The notes beneath the pieces are model-generated. The model worked only from the letters and a program-made list of their open reading frames with translations, was not told the origin of the DNA and ran no database searches. The position numbers and the translations under genes are program-made. Positions 1 through 11,865 of a stretch of DNA of 64,000 nucleotides are shown in pieces; position 1 is the stretch's first letter; each line of letters begins with the position of its first letter. This DNA is from Alteromonadaceae bacterium 2753L.S.0a.02. Its GTDB lineage: Bacteria; Pseudomonadota; Gammaproteobacteria; Pseudomonadales; Cellvibrionaceae. The stretch is taken from the NCBI GenBank assembly GCA_007827375.1, contig VISH01000002.1, positions 1,513,001 through 1,577,000 of the forward strand, read 5' to 3'.

Positions 1-2770
<2,770 letters not shown>

Positions 2771-3026
2771 ATAACAGAGCAGATCTGAGAAAGAAAACGC
2801 TCTGTGAATGAGTGAAGTTGACGATGATCGAGAGATCAGAGAAAAATATCGATACAATGGACGCGATGATTGAGTGGTAAGGCCACAGGTCATTGAAGGT
2901 TGTTGAACAACGTATCGGATAAGCAGAAAGCGCTTGAGCGTGATGAATTGCAACCTGGTTCGTAAGAACCCTTTCGTTTCCCCCTATTTGACGGAGTAAG
3001 GCACTGAGAGATAAGACCTGAAATGT

Positions 3027-3087
3027 CATACCGGTTTGCCTGATGGCAAGAGTGAGTGGATCGGACTGGCGCACCAGCCACCTGATC
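3027..3087 (+). repeat. Degenerate 5' fragment of a 5S rRNA gene in the 23S-5S spacer
   Basis: Bases 3027-3043 repeat exactly the 17 nt that lead into the true 5S gene (3135-3151). The next roughly 15 nt stay similar to 5S, and CCACCTGATC at 3078-3087 matches 3171-3180 of the 5S gene. About 18 extra bases separate the two matching parts. I infer a decayed copy of the first half of a 5S gene. Confidence 0.6.
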
Positions 3088-3144
3088 TGAAGACTTGAGC
3101 AAGGCAGACAAGGTAAACAGAATTTGGCGTAAGCCATACCGGTT

Positions 3145-3263
3145 TGCCTGACGACAATAGAGAGTTGGAACCACCTGATCCCATCCCGAACTCAGACGTG
3201 AAACGACTCATCGCCGATGGTAGTGTGGCGCTTCGCCATGTGAGAGTAGGTCATCGTCAGGCT
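3145..3263 (+). rRNA. rrf: 5S ribosomal RNA
   Basis: Starts with TGCCTGACGAC and ends with the complementary GTCATCGTCAGGC, which form the closing helix. Inside are the conserved CCCATCCCGAACTCAG and CGCCGATGGTAGTGTGG blocks. Length (about 118 nt) is normal for bacterial 5S. It lies about 375 nt after the 23S end with no tRNA in between and is followed at once by an intrinsic terminator. Confidence 0.95.
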
Positions 3264-3274
3264 TCTAAAAAAGA

Positions 3275-3312
3275 AAACCCCGATCAGTTTACTGGTCGGG
3301 GTTTTGTTTTTT
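3275..3312 (+). terminator. Intrinsic terminator of the rRNA operon (copy 1)
   Basis: Stem AACCCCGATCAG / CTGGTCGGGGTT closed by TTTA and followed by a T-rich tract. It lies 12 nt after the 5S end. Confidence 0.9.
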
Positions 3313-3409
3313 TGGATACGATGGTCTTCTTTTACTAATATTGGCCAACATGTGAAACCGCCTGTACCGCAGGTACGGCGGTTGGGCGCCGTAGGGCGTC
3401 GCGCAGCGA

Positions 3410-3427
3410 TTGCGAGCATGCTCGCAA
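3410..3427. repeat. 18-bp perfect palindrome in a GC-rich spacer
   Basis: TTGCGAGCATGCTCGCAA reads the same on both strands. It sits just before the second 5S 3'-end copy, in a 3360-3680 stretch dense in short palindromes (GTACC-GCA-GGTAC at 3364-3376, GACCG-A-CGGTC at 3547-3557, GCACCA-TCCC-TGGTGC at 3603-3618). It resembles REP-type intergenic DNA; family not recognised. Confidence 0.7.
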
Positions 3428-3433
3428 CCCACT

Positions 3434-3492
3434 GTAGGTCATCGTCAGGCTTCTAATAAAAACGCCCTGGTTCGAGAGAGCCGGGGCGTTTT
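3434..3492 (+). repeat. Second copy of 5S 3' end plus terminator
   Basis: Bases 3434-3456 are identical over 23 nt to 3246-3268, which is the last 17 nt of 5S plus 6 nt downstream. A different terminator follows: AACGCCC...GGGCGTT at 3459-3491 with a T-rich end. No full 5S precedes it, so it is a remnant. Confidence 0.75.
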
Positions 3493-3688
3493 GCTGTGTG
3501 CCGTGAAAACGTGCGTTCCGGGCCTGTCCCGGATGTGGGCTACTCGACCGACGGTCATGGAGTACCCAAAGCAACCGCTTTGCTCGCGGGGCATGCAAGC
3601 TCGCACCATCCCTGGTGCTCGAGTCTACGACCCGCCGGCAGAGCCGGCGCCCTAACTGGTACGCCAGCCCGGTTGTCCCTGTAATTTT

Positions 3689-3744
3689 GTCAGGCTTCTA
3701 AAAGCAAAACCCCGATCAGCTTACTGATCGGGGTTTTGCTTTTA
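3689..3744 (+). repeat. Third copy of 5S tail plus terminator
   Basis: GTCAGGCTTCTAAAA at 3689-3703 matches the 5S end and flank. It is followed by a perfect 19-bp stem (3701-3719 with 3724-3742, loop CTTA) that closely copies terminator 1. The downstream GGATACGAT...CTTCT also matches the flank of copy 1 (3314 onward), so the duplicated unit is about 80 bp. It can act as an intrinsic terminator. Confidence 0.8.
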
Positions 3745-3745
3745 A

Positions 3746-4315
3746 GGATACGATAATCTGATCTTCTCTTATTTAAGTCCTTTCACATCAGCGCGCTCTT
3801 GTGTGGAGGTTAACTCCCAGAGCGCATTCCGGGCCGTTCATGTACCTCGATCTTTGCGTATGGTTGGTGTGACGCCAATCAACCCAGCGCTCTGGCTAAT
3901 TAATCAGCGTATTTTCAAATGCATCTAGCGTCATTTACTGAAATTTGGTGTTCCCAATTTCCAGCCCTGACCAATGGGGTGGCTCTTAATGTGCCTTATT
4001 TCGCATTGTAATAGTTCTTTAAATTTATAATAGAAACGAATTTATATGAGATTTTCTTTGTGATCTCTGCACCATTTGGTGTGACCTTAGTAAACGAACC
4101 AACAATAGATGTGAGCTAATTGGTACATCTATCTGATAATTATTCCGAATGGCTTCATGATCATTGCTCAACCATTGGTGCGACAATTAAAGGGTTACAT
4201 TTTTCAGTAAATATTAACTGGTAGTGTTCCGTATAATCGCTCGTTCCAGTGCTTTTTTGCTCAGTTCGATTTAAGCGGGTATAGTCGCCGTTAATGTGGG
4301 AAGAGGGTAATAAAA
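3746..4315. other. Intergenic region upstream of the subtilase operon
   Basis: No gene seen. It holds a hairpin with nested stems at 3793-3825 (GCGCTCT...AGAGCGC enclosing GGAG/CTCC) and a perfect palindrome CACCA-TT-TGGTG at 4070-4081. A similar ACCATTGGTG occurs at 4171-4180. The pair could be operator sites for the downstream protease; this is inference. The 4000-4060 stretch is AT-rich and could hold the promoter, but I could not fix one. Confidence 0.5.
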
Positions 4316-6979
4316 ATGATTAAAGTAACGACAGGGATAGGCGCGTTAATTATTTTTTCAATTTCACTAGCGTCATGTGGCGGCGGTGGTGACAGTAGTC
4401 CTGCTCCGACACCACAACCGACCGCTATACCTACCGCACAACCAACTGCGATTCCGACTGCGGTACCTACATCTACCACCTTCACAGTTTCAGGAACTTT
4501 AGAAGTCGCCTCAAATACCTTTAGGGACACAGATAACAATGACCCTTATTCTGAGTACAGTGACAACTCTAGCGCTTCAACAGCCCAAACACTGCCAAAT
4601 ACAGCGGTGTTACAGGGATTCGTTACCAAAGATTCTACTGGAGTAGAGGGCGATAGGTTTGAATTTGAGATTGATGAGGATGATGTTTATAGGGTGAGTC
4701 TCCAAGCGGGGCAGATAATTAGAGTGCAAGTTGTTGATTATGATGGATTTAGCACCGACTCCACTTTTAAAGGCGATATTGATTTACAACTCTATGACGA
4801 TCAACAAAACCTAATCTCAACTTCAGATTCTGTCACTGAATTTGAGGAATTGGTCGTTCCCCAAGACGGTGAATATTATGTGCTGGTGTATGCCTACAGC
4901 GGCACATCAAAGTACATCCTGCATATTATGAATAGCTTAGGTAGTAATAACGTGGCTAGCGTTAATACAGGAGAATTTGTACCGGGACAAGCCGTAGTTA
5001 TTTATAAAAGTCAGAGTAATAATCGACAGAAACCCTCTATAAACAAACCAAGTTTGTTGCATTTTGACGCGGTGTTGGGTAACCAAAAACCAACGATGCT
5101 TTCCAAATTTGATACCGAGCTTTCGTTGCGCAACCCCGCCTCATTTGAAAAGCGAAAAACGCTGGAGAATATTAAGCAACTCCGTCAAAGAGAGAATATC
5201 AGCGCAGTCTCCCCAAATTATCTGCGTTATTCATTGGCAGTTCCCAACGATGAATATTTTGGTTTGCAGTGGCATTACGGCGCTATTAATTTGCCGGCGG
5301 CTTGGGAAATTACTACCGGTGCAAGTGTATCCAGTAATGATGTTTTGGTCGCGGTTGTTGACACAGGGGTATTTCTCGATCACATCGAATTAGCTGGTCA
5401 ATTGGTAGCAGGGTACGATTTTATCTCGGCACTTGCCAATTCACTTGACGGCGACGGCATAGATAACAATCCCGACGACCCTGGAGATTCTTCAATACTT
5501 GGGCAAAGCTCCTGGCATGGAACACATGTTGCCGGCACGATTGCGATGTTGACCGATAATAATGTCGGCGCAGCGGGCATCGCTTATGGAGCCAAGATAA
5601 TGCCTTTGCGTGCGTTAGGTGCTCAGGGAGGCTCCAGTTACGACATCATGCAAGCCGTGTCTTACGCTGCAGGATTGAGCAACGATAGCGGCACCGTACC
5701 GTCCCGACGCGCTGACATAGTTAACATGAGTTTGGGCGGTCCGGGCTTCAGCCAAGCTGAGTCAGAATTTTACCAGTCGTTGTACAATCAGGGAGTAATT
5801 ATTGTCGCAGCGGCAGGTAACGATAATTCCTCAACGCTCATGTATCCCGCTTCATACGGCGGCGTTTTTTCGGTGAGCGCCACAGACTACGCAGGAAATA
5901 GAGCGCCTTACTCTAATTACGGCAGCCAGGTCGATATTGCTGCCCCAGGAGGTAATACCGCCGCAGATCTGAACGGTGATGGGTATCCTGATGGAGTTTT
6001 AAGTACCTTGGTGGATGACAGCTCAGGCAATCGTAATTCGAGTTTGCAGTTTTATCAGGGTACGTCAATGGCAGCACCGCACATTGCTGGTGTTTTCGCA
6101 CTTATGAAATCTGTTTACCCTGGACTAACTCCAACAACAGTGGATGCTATGTTGCAATCGGGTTTATTAACCACTGATATGGGTAGTGTTGGTAGAGATG
6201 ATGTTTATGGTTACGGCCTTATCGATGCTTATAAAGCCGTTACTGTTGCCCGAGATTTGGAGGCGGGTGGTACAGCACCTGAGCCAGCTGCGATTGTTGT
6301 TGCAACGCCAGCGCAAGTTCCTTTGGGGTTAACATCTTCAGCCACTGTTGAATTGAGAAATGCAGGAGGTGGCGCACCGCAGGTAACTGCAGTAGATGCT
6401 GTTGAATCTTGGCTCGATGCGTCACCCCTTACAATTGATGCCAATGGACTTGGAAGTTACACCATTTCAGTATCGCGCGATGGTTTGGTTCAGGGTACCT
6501 ATATCGGTACAGTCATTTTTAAATTTGATTCTGCTGCAGATTTATCCGTAACAGTTTCTATGCAAGTTGGTGATACGGTATCTGAGGGGGGGGTTGCTCA
6601 ACTTTATGCGATTCTTGTCGATCCAAGTTCAAACGACACCTCGCAAACGGTATTCGTGGAAGAGGTAAACAATGCTCTGACTTTTTCATTTTCTGAGGTA
6701 GAACTAGGAACCTACCAGCTCTTAGTGGGTACTGACATTGATAATGATCAGTTTATCTGCCAGACGGGTGAAGCCTGTGGTGCGTATCCCACGCTCAATC
6801 GAATCGACTCATTAATTGTTGATCAGGACTTTACCAATCTCAATTTCACAATCGATTTAATGTCAAGTATTGAAAGCTTGTCGGCAAATTCAGTAACTGA
6901 CTCCTCGAATATGTCTACAGAGACCCGGATACAGCGCAAGAGAACAGGGAAGACTAAATATATACAATTAAAACGATAA
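4316..6979 (+). CDS. Lipoprotein subtilisin-like serine protease (peptidase S8) with PPC domain
   Basis: Predicted secreted, lipid-anchored endopeptidase of 887 residues. A type II signal peptide ends in the lipobox L18-A-S-C21, followed by a glycine patch and a proline/threonine-rich spacer (residues about 28-54) with repeated PTAIPTA units. Residues about 95-205 look like a bacterial pre-peptidase C-terminal (PPC) domain, unusual here in being N-terminal. A propeptide-like segment (about 220-305) follows. The S8 catalytic triad is visible as D349 (VVDTG), H401 (HGTHVAG) and S584 (GTSMAAPH), with N502 in the AAAGND oxyanion motif. The C-terminal 240 residues are beta-rich and unassigned. An ATG start with GAGGG upstream supports position 4316. 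It is followed 13 nt later by a second lipoprotein gene, probably in the same operon. Nutrient scavenging or surface processing is the likely role. Confidence 0.93.
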   Translation: MIKVTTGIGALIIFSISLASCGGGGDSSPAPTPQPTAIPTAQPTAIPTAVPTSTTFTVSGTLEVASNTFRDTDNNDPYSEYSDNSSASTAQTLPNTAVLQGFVTKDSTGVEGDRFEFEIDEDDVYRVSLQAGQIIRVQVVDYDGFSTDSTFKGDIDLQLYDDQQNLISTSDSVTEFEELVVPQDGEYYVLVYAYSGTSKYILHIMNSLGSNNVASVNTGEFVPGQAVVIYKSQSNNRQKPSINKPSLLHFDAVLGNQKPTMLSKFDTELSLRNPASFEKRKTLENIKQLRQRENISAVSPNYLRYSLAVPNDEYFGLQWHYGAINLPAAWEITTGASVSSNDVLVAVVDTGVFLDHIELAGQLVAGYDFISALANSLDGDGIDNNPDDPGDSSILGQSSWHGTHVAGTIAMLTDNNVGAAGIAYGAKIMPLRALGAQGGSSYDIMQAVSYAAGLSNDSGTVPSRRADIVNMSLGGPGFSQAESEFYQSLYNQGVIIVAAAGNDNSSTLMYPASYGGVFSVSATDYAGNRAPYSNYGSQVDIAAPGGNTAADLNGDGYPDGVLSTLVDDSSGNRNSSLQFYQGTSMAAPHIAGVFALMKSVYPGLTPTTVDAMLQSGLLTTDMGSVGRDDVYGYGLIDAYKAVTVARDLEAGGTAPEPAAIVVATPAQVPLGLTSSATVELRNAGGGAPQVTAVDAVESWLDASPLTIDANGLGSYTISVSRDGLVQGTYIGTVIFKFDSAADLSVTVSMQVGDTVSEGGVAQLYAILVDPSSNDTSQTVFVEEVNNALTFSFSEVELGTYQLLVGTDIDNDQFICQTGEACGAYPTLNRIDSLIVDQDFTNLNFTIDLMSSIESLSANSVTDSSNMSTETRIQRKRTGKTKYIQLKR

Positions 6980-6992
6980 TAAGGTGTGTTGT

Positions 6993-7487
6993 ATGTACAT
7001 GAATTGGTTAATCGGATGTACTGTTGTTTTATTGTTATTGGGATGTGAAAGGCAGGTTAATAATAGCGTCACTTTGGTGTATCAGGGGGCGCAATGCGGG
7101 ACTACTGAGCCCAGTATGGTTTGGCTTTCCACAGAAAAAGAGTTGATTGAAATTTTTAACAAAGCCTCTGGTACAAGTATCACGTTACCGCAAAATGAAT
7201 CACAAGTTCAGTACACAGATACAATGCCAAAAATGGAGCTCGACAAATATTATTATATATATGTGAGTTCTGGAATGCAGCCCAGCGCAGGTTATCAGAT
7301 TGTCGCATCTGGGAATACATTCAATATTGTAAAATCAGTTGCTCAACTGCCAATAGAACTTAAAAAGCCTCAACCCGGAACGATGCAGGCGATGATGACT
7401 ACTGTACCCTGCGCAATTATTGAAATCGACAAAGGGAATTTTAAGGTGGTAGACGCGATGGGAATTCAGCTCACTCGAATACCATGA
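6993..7487 (+). CDS. Small lipoprotein, function unknown
   Basis: About 164 residues with a short hydrophobic leader ending in the lipobox LLGC, so probably membrane-anchored by lipid. I chose the ATG at 6993 because AAGGTG lies 6 nt before it; a GTG at 6984 also keeps the frame open. No domain is recognised. It has a few cysteines after the lipobox (in QCGTTE and VPCAI) that could form a disulfide. It lies directly after the subtilase gene on the same strand, which suggests co-expression and perhaps a partner or inhibitor role; that is inference only. Confidence 0.72.
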   Translation: MYMNWLIGCTVVLLLLGCERQVNNSVTLVYQGAQCGTTEPSMVWLSTEKELIEIFNKASGTSITLPQNESQVQYTDTMPKMELDKYYYIYVSSGMQPSAGYQIVASGNTFNIVKSVAQLPIELKKPQPGTMQAMMTTVPCAIIEIDKGNFKVVDAMGIQLTRIP

Positions 7488-8212
7488 ATCATCGGGTTTA
7501 ACATTGTAAGAACGGAACAATCTAAGGTTTTAAATGTTTAGAAAAACTGTGTTTTGGAGCTCGTAAAACGATAAAGCGCTTTTTGTACAGACTCCCAGTA
7601 GCCGTCGAACTATTCTAGCGGTATATCATCAATATTTGTTGTGAGGTTGATGAAATACCACAGACGATTCTGGTTTTGTGGTCGTTTCTTGGCATTTTTA
7701 CAGGTTTTGAGAGTGCATAGTAAGTGGCAATGACAGTAACCAATAGTTATGTGCCAGCCCGGCGCACGCGAATCTCTGATGTCCGTTTGGTAACTGTGTC
7801 CTGTGTTGCCAAAGCCTTAAAAAAAGGTTCTAGCGCCTTCCATGGGAGCTACCTCGGACTGCACACAGCCCGCTAACCCAGGCGATTATCGCGACCTCCA
7901 TGTACTTACTGGTGCTAATTACCTCCTACTTGAGACCCGCTGCCAATCAGAATCTAAGAAGGGTAAGAGGCTTCTTGCTCTAGTACCGATCGCGCAACGG
8001 TGCACCAACAGACCCTAGAAGCTGTCTTTGCTTTCCTAGCTAACCCCGATGGCTGAAACACCTGCCACAATCAATACCGTGACGCTTAAACAATAAGAGG
8101 ATGTTTCGCTTTATCCGCAGACCTTGGTCATCTAGTATATAGCACCTAAGAGCGCGGGCCCCTACCAGCTCGTAAAACACCCTATGCCAAAAACCCAGCT
8201 ACCGAATCCGTT
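7488..8212. other. 725-bp region without a recognised gene upstream of dnaE
   Basis: No convincing coding sequence on either strand. A 58-codon open frame (7842-8018) has no ribosome-binding site and no recognisable product. A possible hairpin ACCACA...TGTGGT lies at 7657-7682. In many gammaproteobacteria lpxB and rnhB precede dnaE; neither is here, and I see no remnant of them. Confidence 0.5.
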
Positions 8213-11200
8213 ATGACGTTTGTCCACTTAAAAGTTCGCACTGAATTCTCTCTGGTTGACAGTATTATTCGAGTTAAACCTCTCATCGAACGTGTTAAAA
8301 AAGAACAAATTCCCGCGTGTGGTATTACCGATCTCCACAATTTTTTCGGATTACTCAAATTTTACCGAGCTGCACAAGGGGCAGGCGTAAAGCCCATTTG
8401 CGGCTGCGATTTTAAGATGGATATCGGCACCGAAGACGACTTGCATCCGCCGCTAATTACGCTCTTTGCGATGAATTTGCAGGGTTATAAAAACATCACT
8501 GCGCTTATCTCTAAATCTTTTCAGGAAGGGCAGAGCCTTGGCGAACCCTATATCAAGCGTGACTGGCTAGGGGAATTTTCTGAAGGGGTGATTGCGTTGT
8601 CGGGTGGCAAGTTTGGAGAAATTGGTCAGCTCCTGGTTGCCAATAAAAGAGACGAGGCGCAAATTGCGCTTGAACAGATGCAGGCGATTTACCCCAACCG
8701 GTTTTATATCGAATTACAGCGTACCGGTAGGGATAACGACGAGCTTTACCTGCATCGTGCAGTGGCTTTAGCGAGCGCAAATGCCTGCCCGGTGGTAGCT
8801 ACTAATGATGTGCGATTTCTTGATGCAGAACAGTTTGAAGTGCATGAGGCGCGCGTGTGTATTGGCGAAGGTAGAACCTTGGACGATCCACGACGGGAAA
8901 GGCGCTACAGCGATCAACAATATTTTCGCAGTAGCTCAGAAATGTGCGAATTATTTTCGGATATTCCCGAAGCATTGGAAAATACCCTCGAAATTGCCAA
9001 GCGCTGCAATCTCGATATCCTACTCGGTAAATATTTTCTGCCCGAGTACCCGATTCCAGAGGGTATGACTGAAAATCAGTTTTTCGAAAAAATATGCTAC
9101 GAGGGACTCGACAAACGTTTGCAGCGTATTCTCGATACCGCTGCCGCAGACTACGAAGCGCGTAAAAAAGAATACCTGGATCGTTTGCGGTTTGAGTTGG
9201 ATATTATTATTCAAATGGGGTTTCCGGGTTACTTCCTGATTGTGATGGACTTTATACAGTGGGCGAAAGACCACAAAATTCCCGTGGGCCCGGGACGGGG
9301 GTCGGGTGCGGGCTCTCTGGTTGCTTACGTGCTAAAAATTACCGACCTCGATCCCTTGCAGTATGACCTTCTGTTTGAACGCTTCCTCAATCCGGAACGG
9401 GTTTCGATGCCCGATTTCGATGTGGACTTCTGTATGGAAGACCGCGATAAAGTTATCGGATATGTGGCTGATAATTATGGTCGTGATGCCGTATCACAGA
9501 TTATAACTTTTGGCACCATGGCGGCAAAGGCGGTAGTTCGTGATGTTGCGCGTGTTCAGGGAAAATCTTACGGGCTTGCCGATAAACTCTCAAAAATGAT
9601 TCCCCCCGATGTTGGAATGACGCTCACCAAAGCTTTCGAGCAGGAAGAAATACTTAAGGAGTTCTTAAGTAACGATAGCGACGCTCAAGAAATTTGGGAA
9701 ATGGCCCTCCAATTAGAAGGCGTTACCCGCAATGTGGGCAAGCATGCCGGGGGAGTTGTAATCGCTCCGACCAAGCTGATCGATTTCGCACCTTTGTATT
9801 GCGACGACACCGGCGCTGGTTTGGTCACCCAATTTGACAAAAATGACGTAGAAGACGCGGGCCTGGTTAAGTTCGACTTTCTCGGCTTGCGCACACTCAC
9901 AATTATCGACTGGGCGATAAAAATGATTGATCAACAGCGGGTAAAGCGTGGTGAAGAAACGCTGGATATTTCCGCCATTCCGCTCGATGATCCGGAAACC
10001 TTTGTGATGTTAAAGAAAGCTGAAACCACTGCGGTGTTTCAGTTGGAATCACGTGGCATGAAAGATCTCATTAAGCGCCTACAGCCAGATAATCTTGAGG
10101 ACATGATTGCACTCGTTGCGCTGTTTCGCCCCGGACCACTGCAATCAGGTATGGTTGATGACTTTATTAACCGCAAACATGGTAGAGCCCAGGTGGCTTA
10201 CCCCGATGCAACATACCAGCATGAATGGCTCAAGCCCATTCTGGAGCCGACTTACGGTGTGATCGTTTACCAGGAACAGGTCATGCAAATCGCCCAGGTG
10301 CTGGCAGGCTATACGCTTGGTGGCGCTGACTTACTACGGCGCGCTATGGGCAAGAAGAAACCGGAAGAAATGGCTAAGCAACGTGGTACTTTTGCTGATG
10401 GCGCTAAAAGCCAGGGCATCGATCCCGATCTTGCTATGAAAATATTTGATCTGGTGGAGAAATTCGCTGGTTACGGTTTTAACAAATCTCACTCTGCGGC
10501 CTATGCCTTGGTAAGTTATCAAACGGCTTGGTTAAAAGCACATTACCCAGCGCATTTTATGGCGGCAACCATGTCATCCGATATGGATAAAACCGATAAG
10601 GTGGTCACCTTTATTGAAGAATGCCGCAACATGGAGCTTAATCTGTTGCCGCCAGATGTGAACCGTGGCGAGTTTCAATTCACCGTCGATGATGACCACA
10701 ATATTATTTATGGCTTAGGTGCAATCAAAGGTTTAGGAGAGGGGCCGGTAGAGAGTATTTTGCAAGCTCGGCGCGATGGCTCTTTCCAAGATTTATTTGA
10801 TTTCTGCGCAAGGGTGGATGGCCGAAAAGTTAATAAACGTGCCTTGGAGGCGCTGGTGCGCAGTGGTGCGCTAGACAACCTGGGTCCCGGAGTAGATATT
10901 GATTACGACCGCGCAGTAATGTATATCGCTATCAGCGAAGCCGTTAAAGCCGCGGAACAGAAAACCGCGAATGCCGATGCTGGCATGGTCGATTTATTCG
11001 GTGAAGTGGTACCTGAAGTTGGTGATCGTGACTCCGTTTACAAGGAGTTTCATCGGGTACGTCGTTGGAGCATGAAGGAGCGTCTCAATGGTGAAAAAGA
11101 AACTTTGGGATTGTATTTAACCGGACACCCCATTGATGAATACGATAAGGAGCTTTCCAATTTTGTTTCATCGCGTATTTCAAACCTCAAGGCTGATAAA

Positions 11201-11725
11201 AACCGCCAAACCGTTGCTGGGCTTGTTGTCGCTTTTCGTGTTATGAAAACAAAGCGAGGTGACAACATGGCCTTCGCGACACTGGACGATAGAACTGGGC
11301 GTATTGAGGTTGCCGTTTTTTCAGACACCTATAATGAAAACCGGGAAAAACTTGTGAAAGACGCGCTCTTAGTGGTTAATGGCCAAGTGAGCTATGATGA
11401 TTACAGTGGTGGCTTGAAAATGCGAGCCGACGAGATTACCGATCTCACCGAAGCTCGCCAGGCGAGCGTCAAAGCCATTAAATTGCATTGGGCGAGCGAC
11501 AAATTACCTCTCGATTATGCCGAACAATTACGTGCGACTATTAAAGCCTACGAAACGGGTAATTGCGCGCTGATTGTTGACTACAAGAAAGCTAACATTA
11601 ACGCCAGTTATACATTGTCATCCGATTGGAATGTGGTTCCTGCGGATGAATTGCTCGAAAATTTTAAAATGCTGTATGGTGCCAAAAACGTCGAACTAAT
11701 TTATCGATCTCACGATAGTGTTTAG
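8213..11725 (+). CDS. dnaE: DNA polymerase III subunit alpha
   Basis: Catalytic subunit of the replicative DNA polymerase III holoenzyme, 1170 residues, close to the E. coli length of 1160. The N-terminal PHP domain begins with FVHLKVRTEFSL. The polymerase active site is complete: D401 and D403 in PDFDVDF and D555 in KFDFLGLRTLT, the same numbers as in E. coli, plus the GPGRGSGAGS loop near residue 362. A helix-hairpin-helix region and an OB-fold (about 990-1070) follow, with the C-terminal tau-binding region last. The ATG at 8213 gives the family N-terminus; the nearest upstream ATG is out of frame. A terminator follows at 11805-11836. The usual partner accA lies downstream but is separated by a reverse-strand halogenase gene. 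Confidence 0.98.
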   Translation: MTFVHLKVRTEFSLVDSIIRVKPLIERVKKEQIPACGITDLHNFFGLLKFYRAAQGAGVKPICGCDFKMDIGTEDDLHPPLITLFAMNLQGYKNITALISKSFQEGQSLGEPYIKRDWLGEFSEGVIALSGGKFGEIGQLLVANKRDEAQIALEQMQAIYPNRFYIELQRTGRDNDELYLHRAVALASANACPVVATNDVRFLDAEQFEVHEARVCIGEGRTLDDPRRERRYSDQQYFRSSSEMCELFSDIPEALENTLEIAKRCNLDILLGKYFLPEYPIPEGMTENQFFEKICYEGLDKRLQRILDTAAADYEARKKEYLDRLRFELDIIIQMGFPGYFLIVMDFIQWAKDHKIPVGPGRGSGAGSLVAYVLKITDLDPLQYDLLFERFLNPERVSMPDFDVDFCMEDRDKVIGYVADNYGRDAVSQIITFGTMAAKAVVRDVARVQGKSYGLADKLSKMIPPDVGMTLTKAFEQEEILKEFLSNDSDAQEIWEMALQLEGVTRNVGKHAGGVVIAPTKLIDFAPLYCDDTGAGLVTQFDKNDVEDAGLVKFDFLGLRTLTIIDWAIKMIDQQRVKRGEETLDISAIPLDDPETFVMLKKAETTAVFQLESRGMKDLIKRLQPDNLEDMIALVALFRPGPLQSGMVDDFINRKHGRAQVAYPDATYQHEWLKPILEPTYGVIVYQEQVMQIAQVLAGYTLGGADLLRRAMGKKKPEEMAKQRGTFADGAKSQGIDPDLAMKIFDLVEKFAGYGFNKSHSAAYALVSYQTAWLKAHYPAHFMAATMSSDMDKTDKVVTFIEECRNMELNLLPPDVNRGEFQFTVDDDHNIIYGLGAIKGLGEGPVESILQARRDGSFQDLFDFCARVDGRKVNKRALEALVRSGALDNLGPGVDIDYDRAVMYIAISEAVKAAEQKTANADAGMVDLFGEVVPEVGDRDSVYKEFHRVRRWSMKERLNGEKETLGLYLTGHPIDEYDKELSNFVSSRISNLKADKNRQTVAGLVVAFRVMKTKRGDNMAFATLDDRTGRIEVAVFSDTYNENREKLVKDALLVVNGQVSYDDYSGGLKMRADEITDLTEARQASVKAIKLHWASDKLPLDYAEQLRATIKAYETGNCALIVDYKKANINASYTLSSDWNVVPADELLENFKMLYGAKNVELIYRSHDSV

Positions 11726-11804
11726 TCACGGGAAGGAAGCTCGACAGCTGATTTAAAATAAGCCAAGTGGCTAACAAACATAGTTCTCGATGTGACTGAG
11801 ATTT

Positions 11805-11836
11805 AACGCGACTTATTTGCTTCGGTCGCGTTTTAG
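11805..11836 (+). terminator. Intrinsic terminator after dnaE
   Basis: Stem AACGCGAC (11805-11812) with GTCGCGTT (11825-11832), loop TTATTTGCTTCG, then TTTA. It lies between the convergent dnaE and halogenase genes and would end dnaE transcripts. Confidence 0.75.
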
Positions 11837-11865
11837 TTATCCTTGATGTACCAACGTTATCGAAA

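Noticed and set aside
2771..3144. Possible tRNA gene in the 23S-5S spacer
   Set aside because: No cloverleaf arms or TTCGA-type T-loop in a fitting position; the structure there is a 5S fragment.
4014..4026. BoxA-like AGTTCTTTAAAT sequence
   Set aside because: It lies after, not before, the rRNA genes and lacks a partner boxB; probably chance in AT-rich DNA.
4291..4539. Reverse-strand open frame with Val/Gly repeats at the protease start
   Set aside because: It is the antisense shadow of the Pro/Thr-rich linker of the protease.
7842..8018. 58-codon open frame upstream of dnaE
   Set aside because: No ribosome-binding site, no recognisable domain, atypical composition.
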